Assembly: GCA_016649675.1 (NCBI GenBank)
Contig: JAENXG010000040.1
Location: 1-13,948, forward strand
Reading direction: 5' to 3'
From: Methyloceanibacter sp.
Lineage (GTDB): Bacteria > Pseudomonadota > Alphaproteobacteria > Rhizobiales > Methyloligellaceae
Length of the DNA: 13,948 nt
Below the pieces are notes generated by a model, which saw only the letters and a list, made by a program, of their open reading frames with translations, was not told the origin of the DNA and did no database searches. The translations under genes and the position numbers were made by a program. Positions 1 to 6,544 of this stretch are shown here, piece after piece (the stretch's first letter is position 1; every line of letters begins with the position of its first letter).

Positions 1-1008
1 ACCTCGATCGCCACGCAGAGCCAGGTGTTCGCGGCAAATCTCGCCGCCCTGCTCGGGATCGAAGGCCTGCCCTTGTCATGGCTTGCCCTCGGCTTCCTGC
101 TGGTCATGACCGGCGTCGTCTTCCGCGGCATCCGCGAATCCATGTGGGTGAACGTGCTGTGCACGCTGATCGAGGCGGGTGGGCTCGCCCTCGTCGTCGC
201 CGTCGGTTTCTCCTATTGGGGGACGGTCGACTATTTCGCCACACCTGCCGCTCCCGGCGGGGAGCAGGCGTGGCTCCTCGTCATGCAGGGGGCCGTGCTC
301 GCCTTCTTCGCCTTTATCGGCTTCGAGGACATAATCAATGTCGCGGAGGAGACCCGCGATCCCGAGCGCACCCTTCCGCTTGGTCTCATCCTCGCCATGG
401 CGGGCGCCGCGCTCCTCTATATCGCGGTTGCGATCACTTCCGTCTCGGTCGTGCCGTGGCAGGAGCTCGCCGAGGCGCCGGGACCCATCACCGAGGTGGT
501 CACGCGCGCCGCACCGTCTATCCCTCCCGTCATCTTCACCGGGGTCACGCTGTTCGCCGTGACCAACACCGCGCTCGTCAACTACATCACCGCCTCGCGC
601 CTCATCTACGGCATGGCGCGCCAGGGCCTCTTGCCCGCGGTATTTGGCAAGGTCCACGCCGGCAGGCGGACGCCGCAAATTGCCATTGCGGTGCTGTTTT
701 TGGTGCTGGCGCCGCTTGCTCTGTTAGGGACGATCGCTGAGCTTGCAGCGGCGACCGTGCTCCTTCTGCTGCTCGTGTTCGCTGTCACCAACGGGGCGCT
801 TTTCATTTTGAAGCGCCGTAAGGGGGAGAAGCCCGGACGCTTCGAGGTGCCACTCTTCGTGCCGGCTCTCGGTGCGTTCGTGTGTCTCGTTCTCGTCGTG
901 ACGCGGGTTGCTACGGGGGATTGGCGCGCGCCCGCGCTGGCCGGCGCCTTGCTGCTGGGGTGCCTGGCGACCTACGCCCTGATGCGGTGGAGCGCGCTAC
1001 CGCGCTAG
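1..1008 (+). CDS. APC-family amino acid permease, 5' partial
   Basis: This is an integral membrane transporter that probably moves an amino acid or similar substrate across the inner membrane with a coupling ion. The frame is open from base 1, so the true start lies upstream; a GTG at 25 is internal. About 335 codons remain, with roughly nine hydrophobic segments, matching helices 4-12 of a 12-helix APC fold. The diagnostic loop after the third visible helix reads GFEDIINVAEETRDPERTLP, which is typical of APC/cationic amino acid transporter-like permeases. A basic cytoplasmic stretch (KRRKGEKPGRF) precedes the last two helices. The stop is TAG at 1006-1008, overlapping the stop of the convergent small gene. 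The family is clear from the signature; the substrate cannot be told, and nothing nearby suggests one. Confidence 0.9.
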   Translation, partial: TSIATQSQVFAANLAALLGIEGLPLSWLALGFLLVMTGVVFRGIRESMWVNVLCTLIEAGGLALVVAVGFSYWGTVDYFATPAAPGGEQAWLLVMQGAVLAFFAFIGFEDIINVAEETRDPERTLPLGLILAMAGAALLYIAVAITSVSVVPWQELAEAPGPITEVVTRAAPSIPPVIFTGVTLFAVTNTALVNYITASRLIYGMARQGLLPAVFGKVHAGRRTPQIAIAVLFLVLAPLALLGTIAELAAATVLLLLLVFAVTNGALFILKRRKGEKPGRFEVPLFVPALGAFVCLVLVVTRVATGDWRAPALAGALLLGCLATYALMRWSALPR

Positions 1009-1220
1009 TTGCGGGTTTCGGTAAGCCGGTGCGGTGGATGGCGTGTATCGCCGCGCCGATTGAGCCGGCGCACATAGGTGATGGTGGCCTCGGGATGCTC
1101 GGCCTTGACCTTGAGCGCCGCAATCAGAGCGTCCTCGGCCTTGACCACCAGCCGGTCGCCCTTGCCTTCCACGCTAATTCCGACGGTGAATTGCGACTGC
1201 ACCGTGAGGCTTCCTTTCAT
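1005..1220 (-). CDS. small hypothetical protein, 71 aa
   Basis: I do not recognise this protein. It starts MKGSLTVQSQFTVGISVEGK, then has a helix-like segment (EDALIAALKVKAEHPEA), a short strand (TITYVRR) and a basic, proline-rich tail. Codons mostly end in G or C, like the neighbours, and the predicted alternation of strand and helix looks protein-like, which supports it over the overlapping plus-strand frame (882-1286). No convincing Shine-Dalgarno precedes the ATG at 1220. It lies 59 bp downstream of the TIR/TPR gene on the same strand and could be co-transcribed with it. Its TAG stop shares the CTAG with the permease stop. No cysteine pairs, signal peptide or membrane helix are visible. 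Function unknown. Confidence 0.6.
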   Translation of the reverse strand: MKGSLTVQSQFTVGISVEGKGDRLVVKAEDALIAALKVKAEHPEATITYVRRLNRRGDTRHPPHRLTETRN

Positions 1221-1279
1221 GCCGAGCAGGATCGCGCCCGGCGCCTGAACCTAGCAAAAGAACGCACGGAGGCCCATGA

Positions 1280-3394
1280 TTATTGAGCCGGATGCTCGGA
1301 TTCCCTTGCGGCCTGCTCCGGTTGAGTTGTCCCCTGCTCAGGGGCACTTCCGGGCTTCAGCTTCGCGATCTCGCCATCGAGCCAGGCAAGATCCCCGGCC
1401 AGCGTTGCGCTATCAGGGGTTTGCTCTTTGAGCGCCGCAAGGATTGCGCGTCTCTGGTGGAATTCATTGAGCGCGCCCGTTGCATCACCCGGTAGCGCTA
1501 GGACCATGGCAACCTTGCCGTGGTTCACGGCAAGGTCGTCCTGCCACTGCGTATTGCTAGGATCGGAAGCGACCAGATAGGTCCTGATGTCGAGGCAGCC
1601 GCGATAAAGCGCAAGTGCCCCCTCGAGTCGACCTTGCGCCGCCAGCGTGTTGCCGATCTTCTCGTATGATATCGCGAGATCGCGCGCCCACCGCATATTG
1701 CTGGCGTCCATCGCGACCAAAGCTTGGAAAACTTTGTTGGCGTCCTGATAAGCGGCGAGCGCCTCGTTGGGCTTGCCCTGCGCCAACAGCATGTCGCCGA
1801 TATTGTCGTCGCCGGCCGCTTCATCGCGCTGCCACGCCGCATTGCTGGGATCGGATTGGGCAAGACGTTGGGCGACGGCAAAGCCCTTCCGATAAGCCTC
1901 GAGCGCGTCGTCGAGCTTGCCTTGCGCCTGCAACGCCTTCCCTACCTTGGCGTAGGAAATCAAGAGATCGCTCGGCCACTGCGTGTTGCGGTTGTCCATG
2001 TCGACCAAGGTTTGGAAGGCCTTGTTGGCGTCCTGATACGCGGCGAGCGCCTCGTTGGGCTTGCCCAGCGCGAGTAGCATGTCGCCGATATTGTCCGTGC
2101 TCACTGCGACATCACGCTGCCACTGCGCGTTGTCTTGATCGGACTCGGCGAGACGCGTGGCGATGGCGAGATCCTGCCGATATGCCTCGATTGCCTCGTC
2201 GAGCTTGCCTTGCGCCTGCAACACGTAGCCGACCTTATGGTACCCAACCGAGAGATCGCGCTGGATCACTGGCTCGCCGGGATCGGACTGCGCGAGGCGC
2301 TGCTCTATGCCAAGGGCATCCTGATATAATTTGAACGCGGCAGGGAGTTCGCCCTCGATGGCCAGTACGTCGCCAAGCTCGGTTTGCGCAACCGAGAGAT
2401 CGCGTTGATAATCCAAATCCTCCGGCGCTTCGGCCACCAAGTCGGTCAGGAGGCGGTAGCTTTCCTCTGCGTGCTCCTGCCACTTCGCAATGTTACCGAG
2501 AAGGGCATAGTTGCGGGCAAACTGGATGAACATCCACGCCTTTTGACGGCGTAGCTCCGGTGTCGGGCGACCGAGCAGGCTCATGTTGTCGAACAGGGCT
2601 TCCGCCTTTGCCAGCAAGCTGCCCGTGGCAGCACGCGGGATACCGTATCTTTCAGCCTGCTGCACCGCGGTATCGACGATCTCGGTGGCGGTCTTGAGCG
2701 TGGCGTTGAGGAAGGCCTCGTTGGTCTTAAGCTGCTGCCAGGCATAGACGGCGCTGCCCGTCGCGGCGACGGCGAGGAAGGCCAGCACCCCGATGACGCC
2801 GTTGCGCACCCTGCCCTTGCGCCGGCGCTCTCGCTCGGCACGGCGGAAGACGTCGTCTGAGGACACGCCGAGCAGACCTGCCACCACTTTGGCCAGCGCG
2901 AGGTTCTTGCCGTCGCCTTCCTCGCGGATGTCGGCCGCCAGCAGGCCGGTGGGCTCCTCCGTGATCTGTCCTTCAGCGTCGAGCTTGAATTTCAGCGACG
3001 GCGGAAAGCATTCAAGCTCGGCATTTCCGGGCTTGCCGGCGACGATGAGCGGGATGACAGGCCGCTCAGGGTGAAGCGACTTGAAGAGGCGGATCTCCTC
3101 GTTGACGTAACGGCTGTTGGCGGCGGCAGGCGAACAGATGACGATCAGCGCCGCCGAGGCATCGAGCGCGGCAAGCGTCTGCTCGGTCAGAGTATGGCCG
3201 GCGGTGAAGTCGTCGCGGTCGCGGAACACGGGCTTGAGCGACTTCGGGATCGCCCCAGTCGCCGTCTCCCGGCCCACAAGCTCCTTGTCGACGGGGAAGC
3301 CCTCAAGCCCGCGATGCAGCCACTTGGCTGCGCTCGTGTCGGCATGACTATAGGAAATGAAGGCGCGGTACTTTAACGCGACGGGCTCTGTCAT
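1280..3394 (-). CDS. TIR domain-transmembrane-TPR protein
   Basis: The 704-aa product has three parts. Residues 9-110 form a TIR domain: box 1 is RAFISYSHAD, and Y96-V97-N98-E99-E100 fits the [W/Y]-x-x-x-E motif, where the glutamate (E100) is the catalytic residue of NAD-cleaving TIR enzymes. Residues about 198-220 form one hydrophobic helix preceded by a run of arginines and lysines (187-197), predicting a cytoplasmic TIR and a periplasmic remainder. Residues about 330-630 are TPR units of 48 aa with phrases such as DNIGDMLLA, GKPNEALAAYQDANK and SDPSN..WQ. The tail (680-704) is Gln/Glu/Pro-rich. The start at 3394 directly precedes the TIR domain and has a weak AGAAG upstream. By family knowledge such proteins may cleave NAD or signal through TPR partners, including in defence; NADase activity here is inferred from one residue. 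It appears to be a single-gene unit. Confidence 0.88.
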   Translation of the reverse strand: MTEPVALKYRAFISYSHADTSAAKWLHRGLEGFPVDKELVGRETATGAIPKSLKPVFRDRDDFTAGHTLTEQTLAALDASAALIVICSPAAANSRYVNEEIRLFKSLHPERPVIPLIVAGKPGNAELECFPPSLKFKLDAEGQITEEPTGLLAADIREEGDGKNLALAKVVAGLLGVSSDDVFRRAERERRRKGRVRNGVIGVLAFLAVAATGSAVYAWQQLKTNEAFLNATLKTATEIVDTAVQQAERYGIPRAATGSLLAKAEALFDNMSLLGRPTPELRRQKAWMFIQFARNYALLGNIAKWQEHAEESYRLLTDLVAEAPEDLDYQRDLSVAQTELGDVLAIEGELPAAFKLYQDALGIEQRLAQSDPGEPVIQRDLSVGYHKVGYVLQAQGKLDEAIEAYRQDLAIATRLAESDQDNAQWQRDVAVSTDNIGDMLLALGKPNEALAAYQDANKAFQTLVDMDNRNTQWPSDLLISYAKVGKALQAQGKLDDALEAYRKGFAVAQRLAQSDPSNAAWQRDEAAGDDNIGDMLLAQGKPNEALAAYQDANKVFQALVAMDASNMRWARDLAISYEKIGNTLAAQGRLEGALALYRGCLDIRTYLVASDPSNTQWQDDLAVNHGKVAMVLALPGDATGALNEFHQRRAILAALKEQTPDSATLAGDLAWLDGEIAKLKPGSAPEQGTTQPEQAARESEHPAQ
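1741..2095 (-). repeat. 288-bp in-frame tandem repeat within the TPR array
   Basis: Two copies of a 96-residue module (two 48-aa TPR units) lie 288 bp apart. The segment 1741-1807 matches 2029-2095 at 62 of 67 bases by direct comparison. A second landmark, tcgagcttgcc, occurs at 1911 and again at 2199, also exactly 288 bp apart, so the periodicity continues beyond this span. In protein, DNIGDMLLA plus GKPNEALAAYQDANK recurs at residues 434 and 530. This indicates a fairly recent internal duplication, or gene conversion, of TPR pairs. Confidence 0.8.
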
Positions 3395-3426
3395 TCTTGC
3401 TTCTGGCCGGCGAGGCGGAACGCCCG

Positions 3427-3455
3427 AGTATCGCGCACGACTACTTTTGCTTCAA
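3427..3455 (-). promoter_or_regulatory. candidate promoter of the TIR/TPR gene
   Basis: Read on the minus strand, TTGAAG (3455-3450) and GATACT (3432-3427) are separated by exactly 17 bp. Each matches the sigma-70 consensus at 4 of 6 bases, with the key A and T of the -10 box present. Transcription would start near 3420, giving a leader of about 26 nt before the ATG at 3394. It lies in the 109-bp gap behind the L,D-transpeptidase gene. This is inferred from sequence only. Confidence 0.35.
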
Positions 3456-3494
3456 CTTACGGTTCAGCAATAGCGCCGCAGGTTGCTCTCGCCT

Positions 3495-3545
3495 CCCCCT
3501 CGCTCAGGGGGTGGAGTAGGCGAAGCCGCCGGCGGCACCGCCGGC
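3495..3545. repeat. GC-rich inverted repeats at the 3' end of the L,D-transpeptidase gene
   Basis: CCCCC (3495-3499) pairs with GGGGG (3507-3511) around the stop codon. GCCGGCGG (3528-3535) pairs perfectly with CCGCCGGC (3538-3545), separated only by CA, inside the codons for the Gly/Ala-rich tail. There is no T-run after either on the minus strand, so a standard intrinsic terminator is not supported. They resemble the short GC-rich palindromic elements scattered in many alphaproteobacterial genomes, but copy number cannot be judged here. Confidence 0.45.
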
Positions 3546-5162
3546 CGGCGCGTCTGCTTGGGGCTTGGCTTTGGCTTGCGCATTGTCAGCGACGGCGTCA
3601 GCCTTCGCGTCCTTGCCGAGAATCGCCGCCGCGATCACGCCGTCGAGCTTGTAGATGTCGGCGAAGGTCTCGACTTTGCCGTCATCGTTGACCACGGCGG
3701 TGAAATAGGCCGTGTGCACCGGGATATGGTGCTGGACGTTGATCGCGCTGTTATAGCCGTCGGCAAGCAGCTTATCGACCTGGGCCTGGGGCATGTTCTG
3801 ATCTGCGGCGAGAATGACGGCGGCGATCTTGCCGGGTTTGAAAACGCGCGGGCAATTATGCCCCTCGGCCCGCGAGTCCTTGTCGAACAGCCCCTCCTTG
3901 ATGGTGTCGTGCATGTAGACGGAGTAAGGGTTCGGATAGACGAACTTGACCTTGCCGAGCACGTTGTTGGGCCCAGGTGCCTGCACGAAGCTGATCGCGC
4001 CCATGTTGACGTGATTCCAGTCGATGCTGCTCGGATCCACCCGCTTGCCGTTGTAGTTCACCTTGAGCTCATGCTGATCGAGGATCGCGGTGTTGCCGCC
4101 GCCGAACCATCCCCCGCCTCCCCGCAGACTCGGCAGCAGATTCTCGCGAACGATGGTGGGGGGCACCGTCCATTCGGGATTGAACACGACCGACTTCAGA
4201 TCTGCCGAGAACACCGGGGTGGCATATTTCATTTCTCCGACGACGATCTTGTCCGAATAAATCGGCTTTCCTTCCTTGACGACGTGGACGGTGAACGCCG
4301 GAATATTGAGCCAGACATAGAGCGAGCCGAGATCCTCGGGCATCCAGCGCCAACGCTCCATATTGACGATGATCCGCTGCGCGTTCGTTGCGTTGGCGCC
4401 AGCGCCGCTTTCGGCGCGAGCCTTGAGCAGCGCCTGGTGCAGACGCTGGAACTGCTCGTGCTTCGGGTGCAGAGACCGAAGGTAAGCGTCGGGCGCTTCG
4501 GCGGCAGCAATCTCGCTCAAGACGGTCTTCGGATCGCGCAGGCTCGGGGTCTCACCGATGAGTTTGCTGAGCTTGGCGGGGTCTGCCCGTCCCCCTCGCG
4601 CATAGCGGGCATATTTCAGGATGGCGAGGTCGAGCTTGATCTCGCTTGCGGCTGCGGCGTCTACCGAGGCCGGGAGATCGCCCGCCGGCGGCAGCGTGAA
4701 GGCAGCGCTCGACAGGCCCCAATCGTCGGCCTTCAGCACCTCATCGATAACGGCCAGAGCCTCACCTGAGAACCCCATGTCCGTCATCCAGAGCGGATCG
4801 CTCTGCTCGTCATAAAAGGCTTGCAAAACGCCAATGTCGTCGGCAGACGCGCCCTTGCGGAAGGCTGGGTCGGCGAGCGTCGCGCGGATGGCGGCAACGA
4901 CGGGCGTGGCTGCAACCGGCTGAGGCGTCGTTTGTACGGGGGTTACAGCAGTCGGGCTTGCCGCGGGCTGGGCGTCGTCGGGTGCTGCTTCGGTCGGGGT
5001 TGCCGGCTGTTGATCGGCTGCGTCAGGCGCGCCGGCGTTCGGGCCGGCAGCCTTTATCGCAGCCGGACCGTCCTCGGCGGAGGCCGGGACTGGCGTCAAA
5101 GCGCCGCATAGGATGGCCGAAGCAACCGCAACAAGCGCGGCGACCAAGGAGCGTCTACGCAT
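3504..5162 (-). CDS. exported L,D-transpeptidase, YkuD domain (YcbB/LdtD-like)
   Basis: This enzyme should form 3-3 crosslinks in periplasmic peptidoglycan, or attach proteins to it. The 552-aa product begins with a signal peptide (MRRRS, hydrophobic core, cleavage likely after PASA at about residue 29), followed by an Ala/Pro/Thr-rich linker (30-90). A helical scaffold domain of the YcbB type follows (about 92-250), and then the YkuD catalytic domain (about 280-455). Active-site residues visible are H418-D419-T420, R431, H435 and C437. The usual S-H-G-C-[IV]-R signature reads G-H-N-C-P-R here, so the nucleophile and histidine are kept but the surrounding residues differ. No PG_binding_1 domain is evident. 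The C-terminal tail (515-552) is Ala/Lys/Gly-rich. GAGGGG at 5170-5175 is 7 nt from the ATG and fixes the start. The TIR/TPR gene follows on the same strand after 109 bp. Confidence 0.9.
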   Translation of the reverse strand: MRRRSLVAALVAVASAILCGALTPVPASAEDGPAAIKAAGPNAGAPDAADQQPATPTEAAPDDAQPAASPTAVTPVQTTPQPVAATPVVAAIRATLADPAFRKGASADDIGVLQAFYDEQSDPLWMTDMGFSGEALAVIDEVLKADDWGLSSAAFTLPPAGDLPASVDAAAASEIKLDLAILKYARYARGGRADPAKLSKLIGETPSLRDPKTVLSEIAAAEAPDAYLRSLHPKHEQFQRLHQALLKARAESGAGANATNAQRIIVNMERWRWMPEDLGSLYVWLNIPAFTVHVVKEGKPIYSDKIVVGEMKYATPVFSADLKSVVFNPEWTVPPTIVRENLLPSLRGGGGWFGGGNTAILDQHELKVNYNGKRVDPSSIDWNHVNMGAISFVQAPGPNNVLGKVKFVYPNPYSVYMHDTIKEGLFDKDSRAEGHNCPRVFKPGKIAAVILAADQNMPQAQVDKLLADGYNSAINVQHHIPVHTAYFTAVVNDDGKVETFADIYKLDGVIAAAILGKDAKADAVADNAQAKAKPQADAPAGGAAGGFAYSTP

Positions 5163-5348
5163 TCCTCAACCCCTCGTACTCGGCCCTTAAGTTAATCCGA
5201 GACGGCGGCAAGGGCCACCATGATTCGCCCGCCTCTTCGGCGTGGCGGCGCTTCCTGCGCCAGACCGTGTCCGGGAGGCCCGGGATGGCGACTTCACAAT
5301 CATGGCAATGGTGCCGCAGGCCCCCTTGATGCGGGCTCCCGATCCCCT

Positions 5349-5365
5349 ATACTCCAAATGAGAAT
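5349..5365. promoter_or_regulatory. weaker upstream copy of the nadA operator
   Basis: ATACTCC-AAA-TGAGAAT matches the strong palindrome at 5410-5426 at 13 of 17 positions and keeps the CTC...GAG core. The two centres are 61 bp apart, close to six helical turns, which would suit cooperative binding or a small loop around the promoter. It is imperfect and would not be called without the second site. Confidence 0.45.
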
Positions 5366-5382
5366 AGCCTTGAGCGCCGGCC

Positions 5383-5411
5383 TTGCGCCGGATGTTTTAA
5401 CGACCATATAT
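5383..5411 (+). promoter_or_regulatory. candidate nadABC promoter
   Basis: TTGCGC (5383-5388) and ATATAT (5406-5411) are 17 bp apart. Initiation would fall near 5418, inside the 17-bp palindrome, leaving a leader of about 34 nt to the preferred ATG at 5452. An alternative -35 is TTGAGC at 5370. The assignment rests on spacing and on the logic of an operator covering the start site. Confidence 0.35.
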
Positions 5412-5426
5412 GCTCAATATGAGCAT
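5410..5426. promoter_or_regulatory. 17-bp palindromic operator upstream of nadA (NadQ-like)
   Basis: ATGCTCA-ATA-TGAGCAT is a perfect 7-bp inverted repeat with a 3-bp spacer, lying 26 bp before the nadA ATG. Its position over a probable transcription start is that expected of a repressor site. From memory, alphaproteobacterial nadABC operons are controlled by NadQ through a palindromic site of this general type; the regulator gene is not in the window, so the name is an inference. Confidence 0.6.
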
Positions 5427-5451
5427 TATGGATCACGGGAGAATTGAACCG

Positions 5452-6519
5452 ATGACGACGGTTCACAGCAGCAGGCCGCTTGACGTGCGGAAGGCAGCGA
5501 CGGCGCTTGCGCCTTCCATCCTGCCCGACCTCGCCTATACGCCTGAGGTGGCACGCGAGACCGCGCATCTTTACGAGCGCGTATCGCGCGTCATCCCGCC
5601 CATCGAGTGGCCGGGCTTCGCCCCCTACATCAAGGCCATCAACGATCTCAAGCGGTCGCGCAACGCGGTGGTGCTGGCGCACAACTACATGACGCCCGAG
5701 ATCTTCCACTGCGTCGCCGACGTCGTCGGCGACTCGCTCCAGCTTGCGCGCGAGGCGGCCAAGACCGACGCCGAGATCATCGTCCAGGGCGGCGTGCATT
5801 TCATGGCCGAGACCTCGAAGCTGCTCAGCCCCGACAAGCTGGTGCTGATCCCCGATTCCAGAGCCGGCTGCTCGCTTGCCGCCTCCATCACCGGCGCCGA
5901 CGTGCGGAGCTTGCGCGAAGCCTATCCCGGCGTGCCGGTGGTGACCTATGTCAACACCTCGGCGGAGGTGAAGGCCGAGTCCGACATCTGCTGCACCTCC
6001 TCGAACGCGGTGCGCGTGGTGGAATCGCTTGGGGCCAAGCGGGTCATCCTCATCCCCGACGAATATCTCGCCAAATGGGTGCAGACCCAGACGAAAGTCG
6101 AGATCATCACCTGGAAGGGCCATTGCGAGGTGCATGAGCGCTTCACCGGCGAGGAGCTGCGCGCCTATCGCGAGGCGGACCCCGGCGTGAAGATCATCGC
6201 GCATCCGGAATGCGCCCCCGATGTGCTCGCCGAAGCCGATTTCACCGGCTCGACCAGCGGCATGATCAAATGGGTAAAGGACCATCAGCCGAGCAAGGTG
6301 TTGCTCGTGACCGAGTGCTCGATGAGCGACAACGTGGCGGTCGAGGTGCCGAAGGTGAACTTCGTGCGGCCGTGCAATCTCTGCCCGCATATGAAGCGCA
6401 TCACGCTGCCGAAGATCCTCGAGTCGCTCGTCTTCCTCAAGGAGGAGGTCACCGTGCCTGAGCATATCGCCGAGCGGGCGCGCGCGTCCGTCGAGCGCAT
6501 GGTCAACCTCAACCACTGA
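5452..6519 (+). CDS. nadA: quinolinate synthase NadA
   Basis: NadA condenses iminoaspartate with dihydroxyacetone phosphate to make quinolinate, using an oxygen-sensitive [4Fe-4S] cluster in the cytoplasm. From the chosen start the protein is 355 aa. The three cluster cysteines are recognisable as C140 (SRAGCSLA), C181 (ICCTSSNA) and C311 (CNLCPHMKRI). Family landmarks also seen are VLAHNYM (74-80), VQGGVHFMAETSK (111-123), PECAPDV (252-258) and TGSTSGMIK (265-273). I prefer ATG 5452 because GGGAG at 5437-5441 precedes it. The in-frame ATGs at 5410, 5419 and 5428 lie in or next to the operator and would add up to 14 unfamiliar residues. It is the first gene of nadABC, with 25 bp before nadB, and is probably repressed through the palindromes upstream. 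Confidence 0.97.
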   Translation: MTTVHSSRPLDVRKAATALAPSILPDLAYTPEVARETAHLYERVSRVIPPIEWPGFAPYIKAINDLKRSRNAVVLAHNYMTPEIFHCVADVVGDSLQLAREAAKTDAEIIVQGGVHFMAETSKLLSPDKLVLIPDSRAGCSLAASITGADVRSLREAYPGVPVVTYVNTSAEVKAESDICCTSSNAVRVVESLGAKRVILIPDEYLAKWVQTQTKVEIITWKGHCEVHERFTGEELRAYREADPGVKIIAHPECAPDVLAEADFTGSTSGMIKWVKDHQPSKVLLVTECSMSDNVAVEVPKVNFVRPCNLCPHMKRITLPKILESLVFLKEEVTVPEHIAERARASVERMVNLNH

Positions 6520-6544
6520 CGCGACCGCTCAGCGGCTCCCCCCG

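Larger units (their letters stand above)
5163..5451. promoter_or_regulatory. divergent control region between the L,D-transpeptidase gene and nadA
   Basis: This 289-bp gap separates the two divergent genes. The right third holds two operator-like palindromes and a candidate nadA promoter, listed separately. The left part is GC-rich and contains only the ribosome binding site of the L,D-transpeptidase gene; I see no convincing -35/-10 pair for that gene and no coding frame I would trust. Confidence 0.7.

Noticed and set aside
882..1286. Plus-strand open frame of 134 codons overlapping the permease end and the small minus-strand ORF
   Set aside because: It overlaps the permease out of frame and has a composition typical of shadows; the minus-strand 71-aa frame is more protein-like.
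3480..3511. Intrinsic terminator after the L,D-transpeptidase gene
   Set aside because: The hairpin is GC-rich but no T-run follows it on the minus strand.
3483..4769. Plus-strand open frame of 428 codons opposite the L,D-transpeptidase gene
   Set aside because: It is antisense to a well-supported YkuD enzyme with signal peptide and active-site residues, and its product shows no recognisable domain; high GC content removes stops on the opposite strand.
5410..5451. Upstream in-frame ATGs for nadA
   Set aside because: They lie in or beside the palindromic operator; GGGAG sits before the ATG at 5452.
5347..6516. Minus-strand open frame of 389 codons opposite nadA
   Set aside because: NadA is unmistakable on the plus strand, and this frame has shadow composition and no family features.
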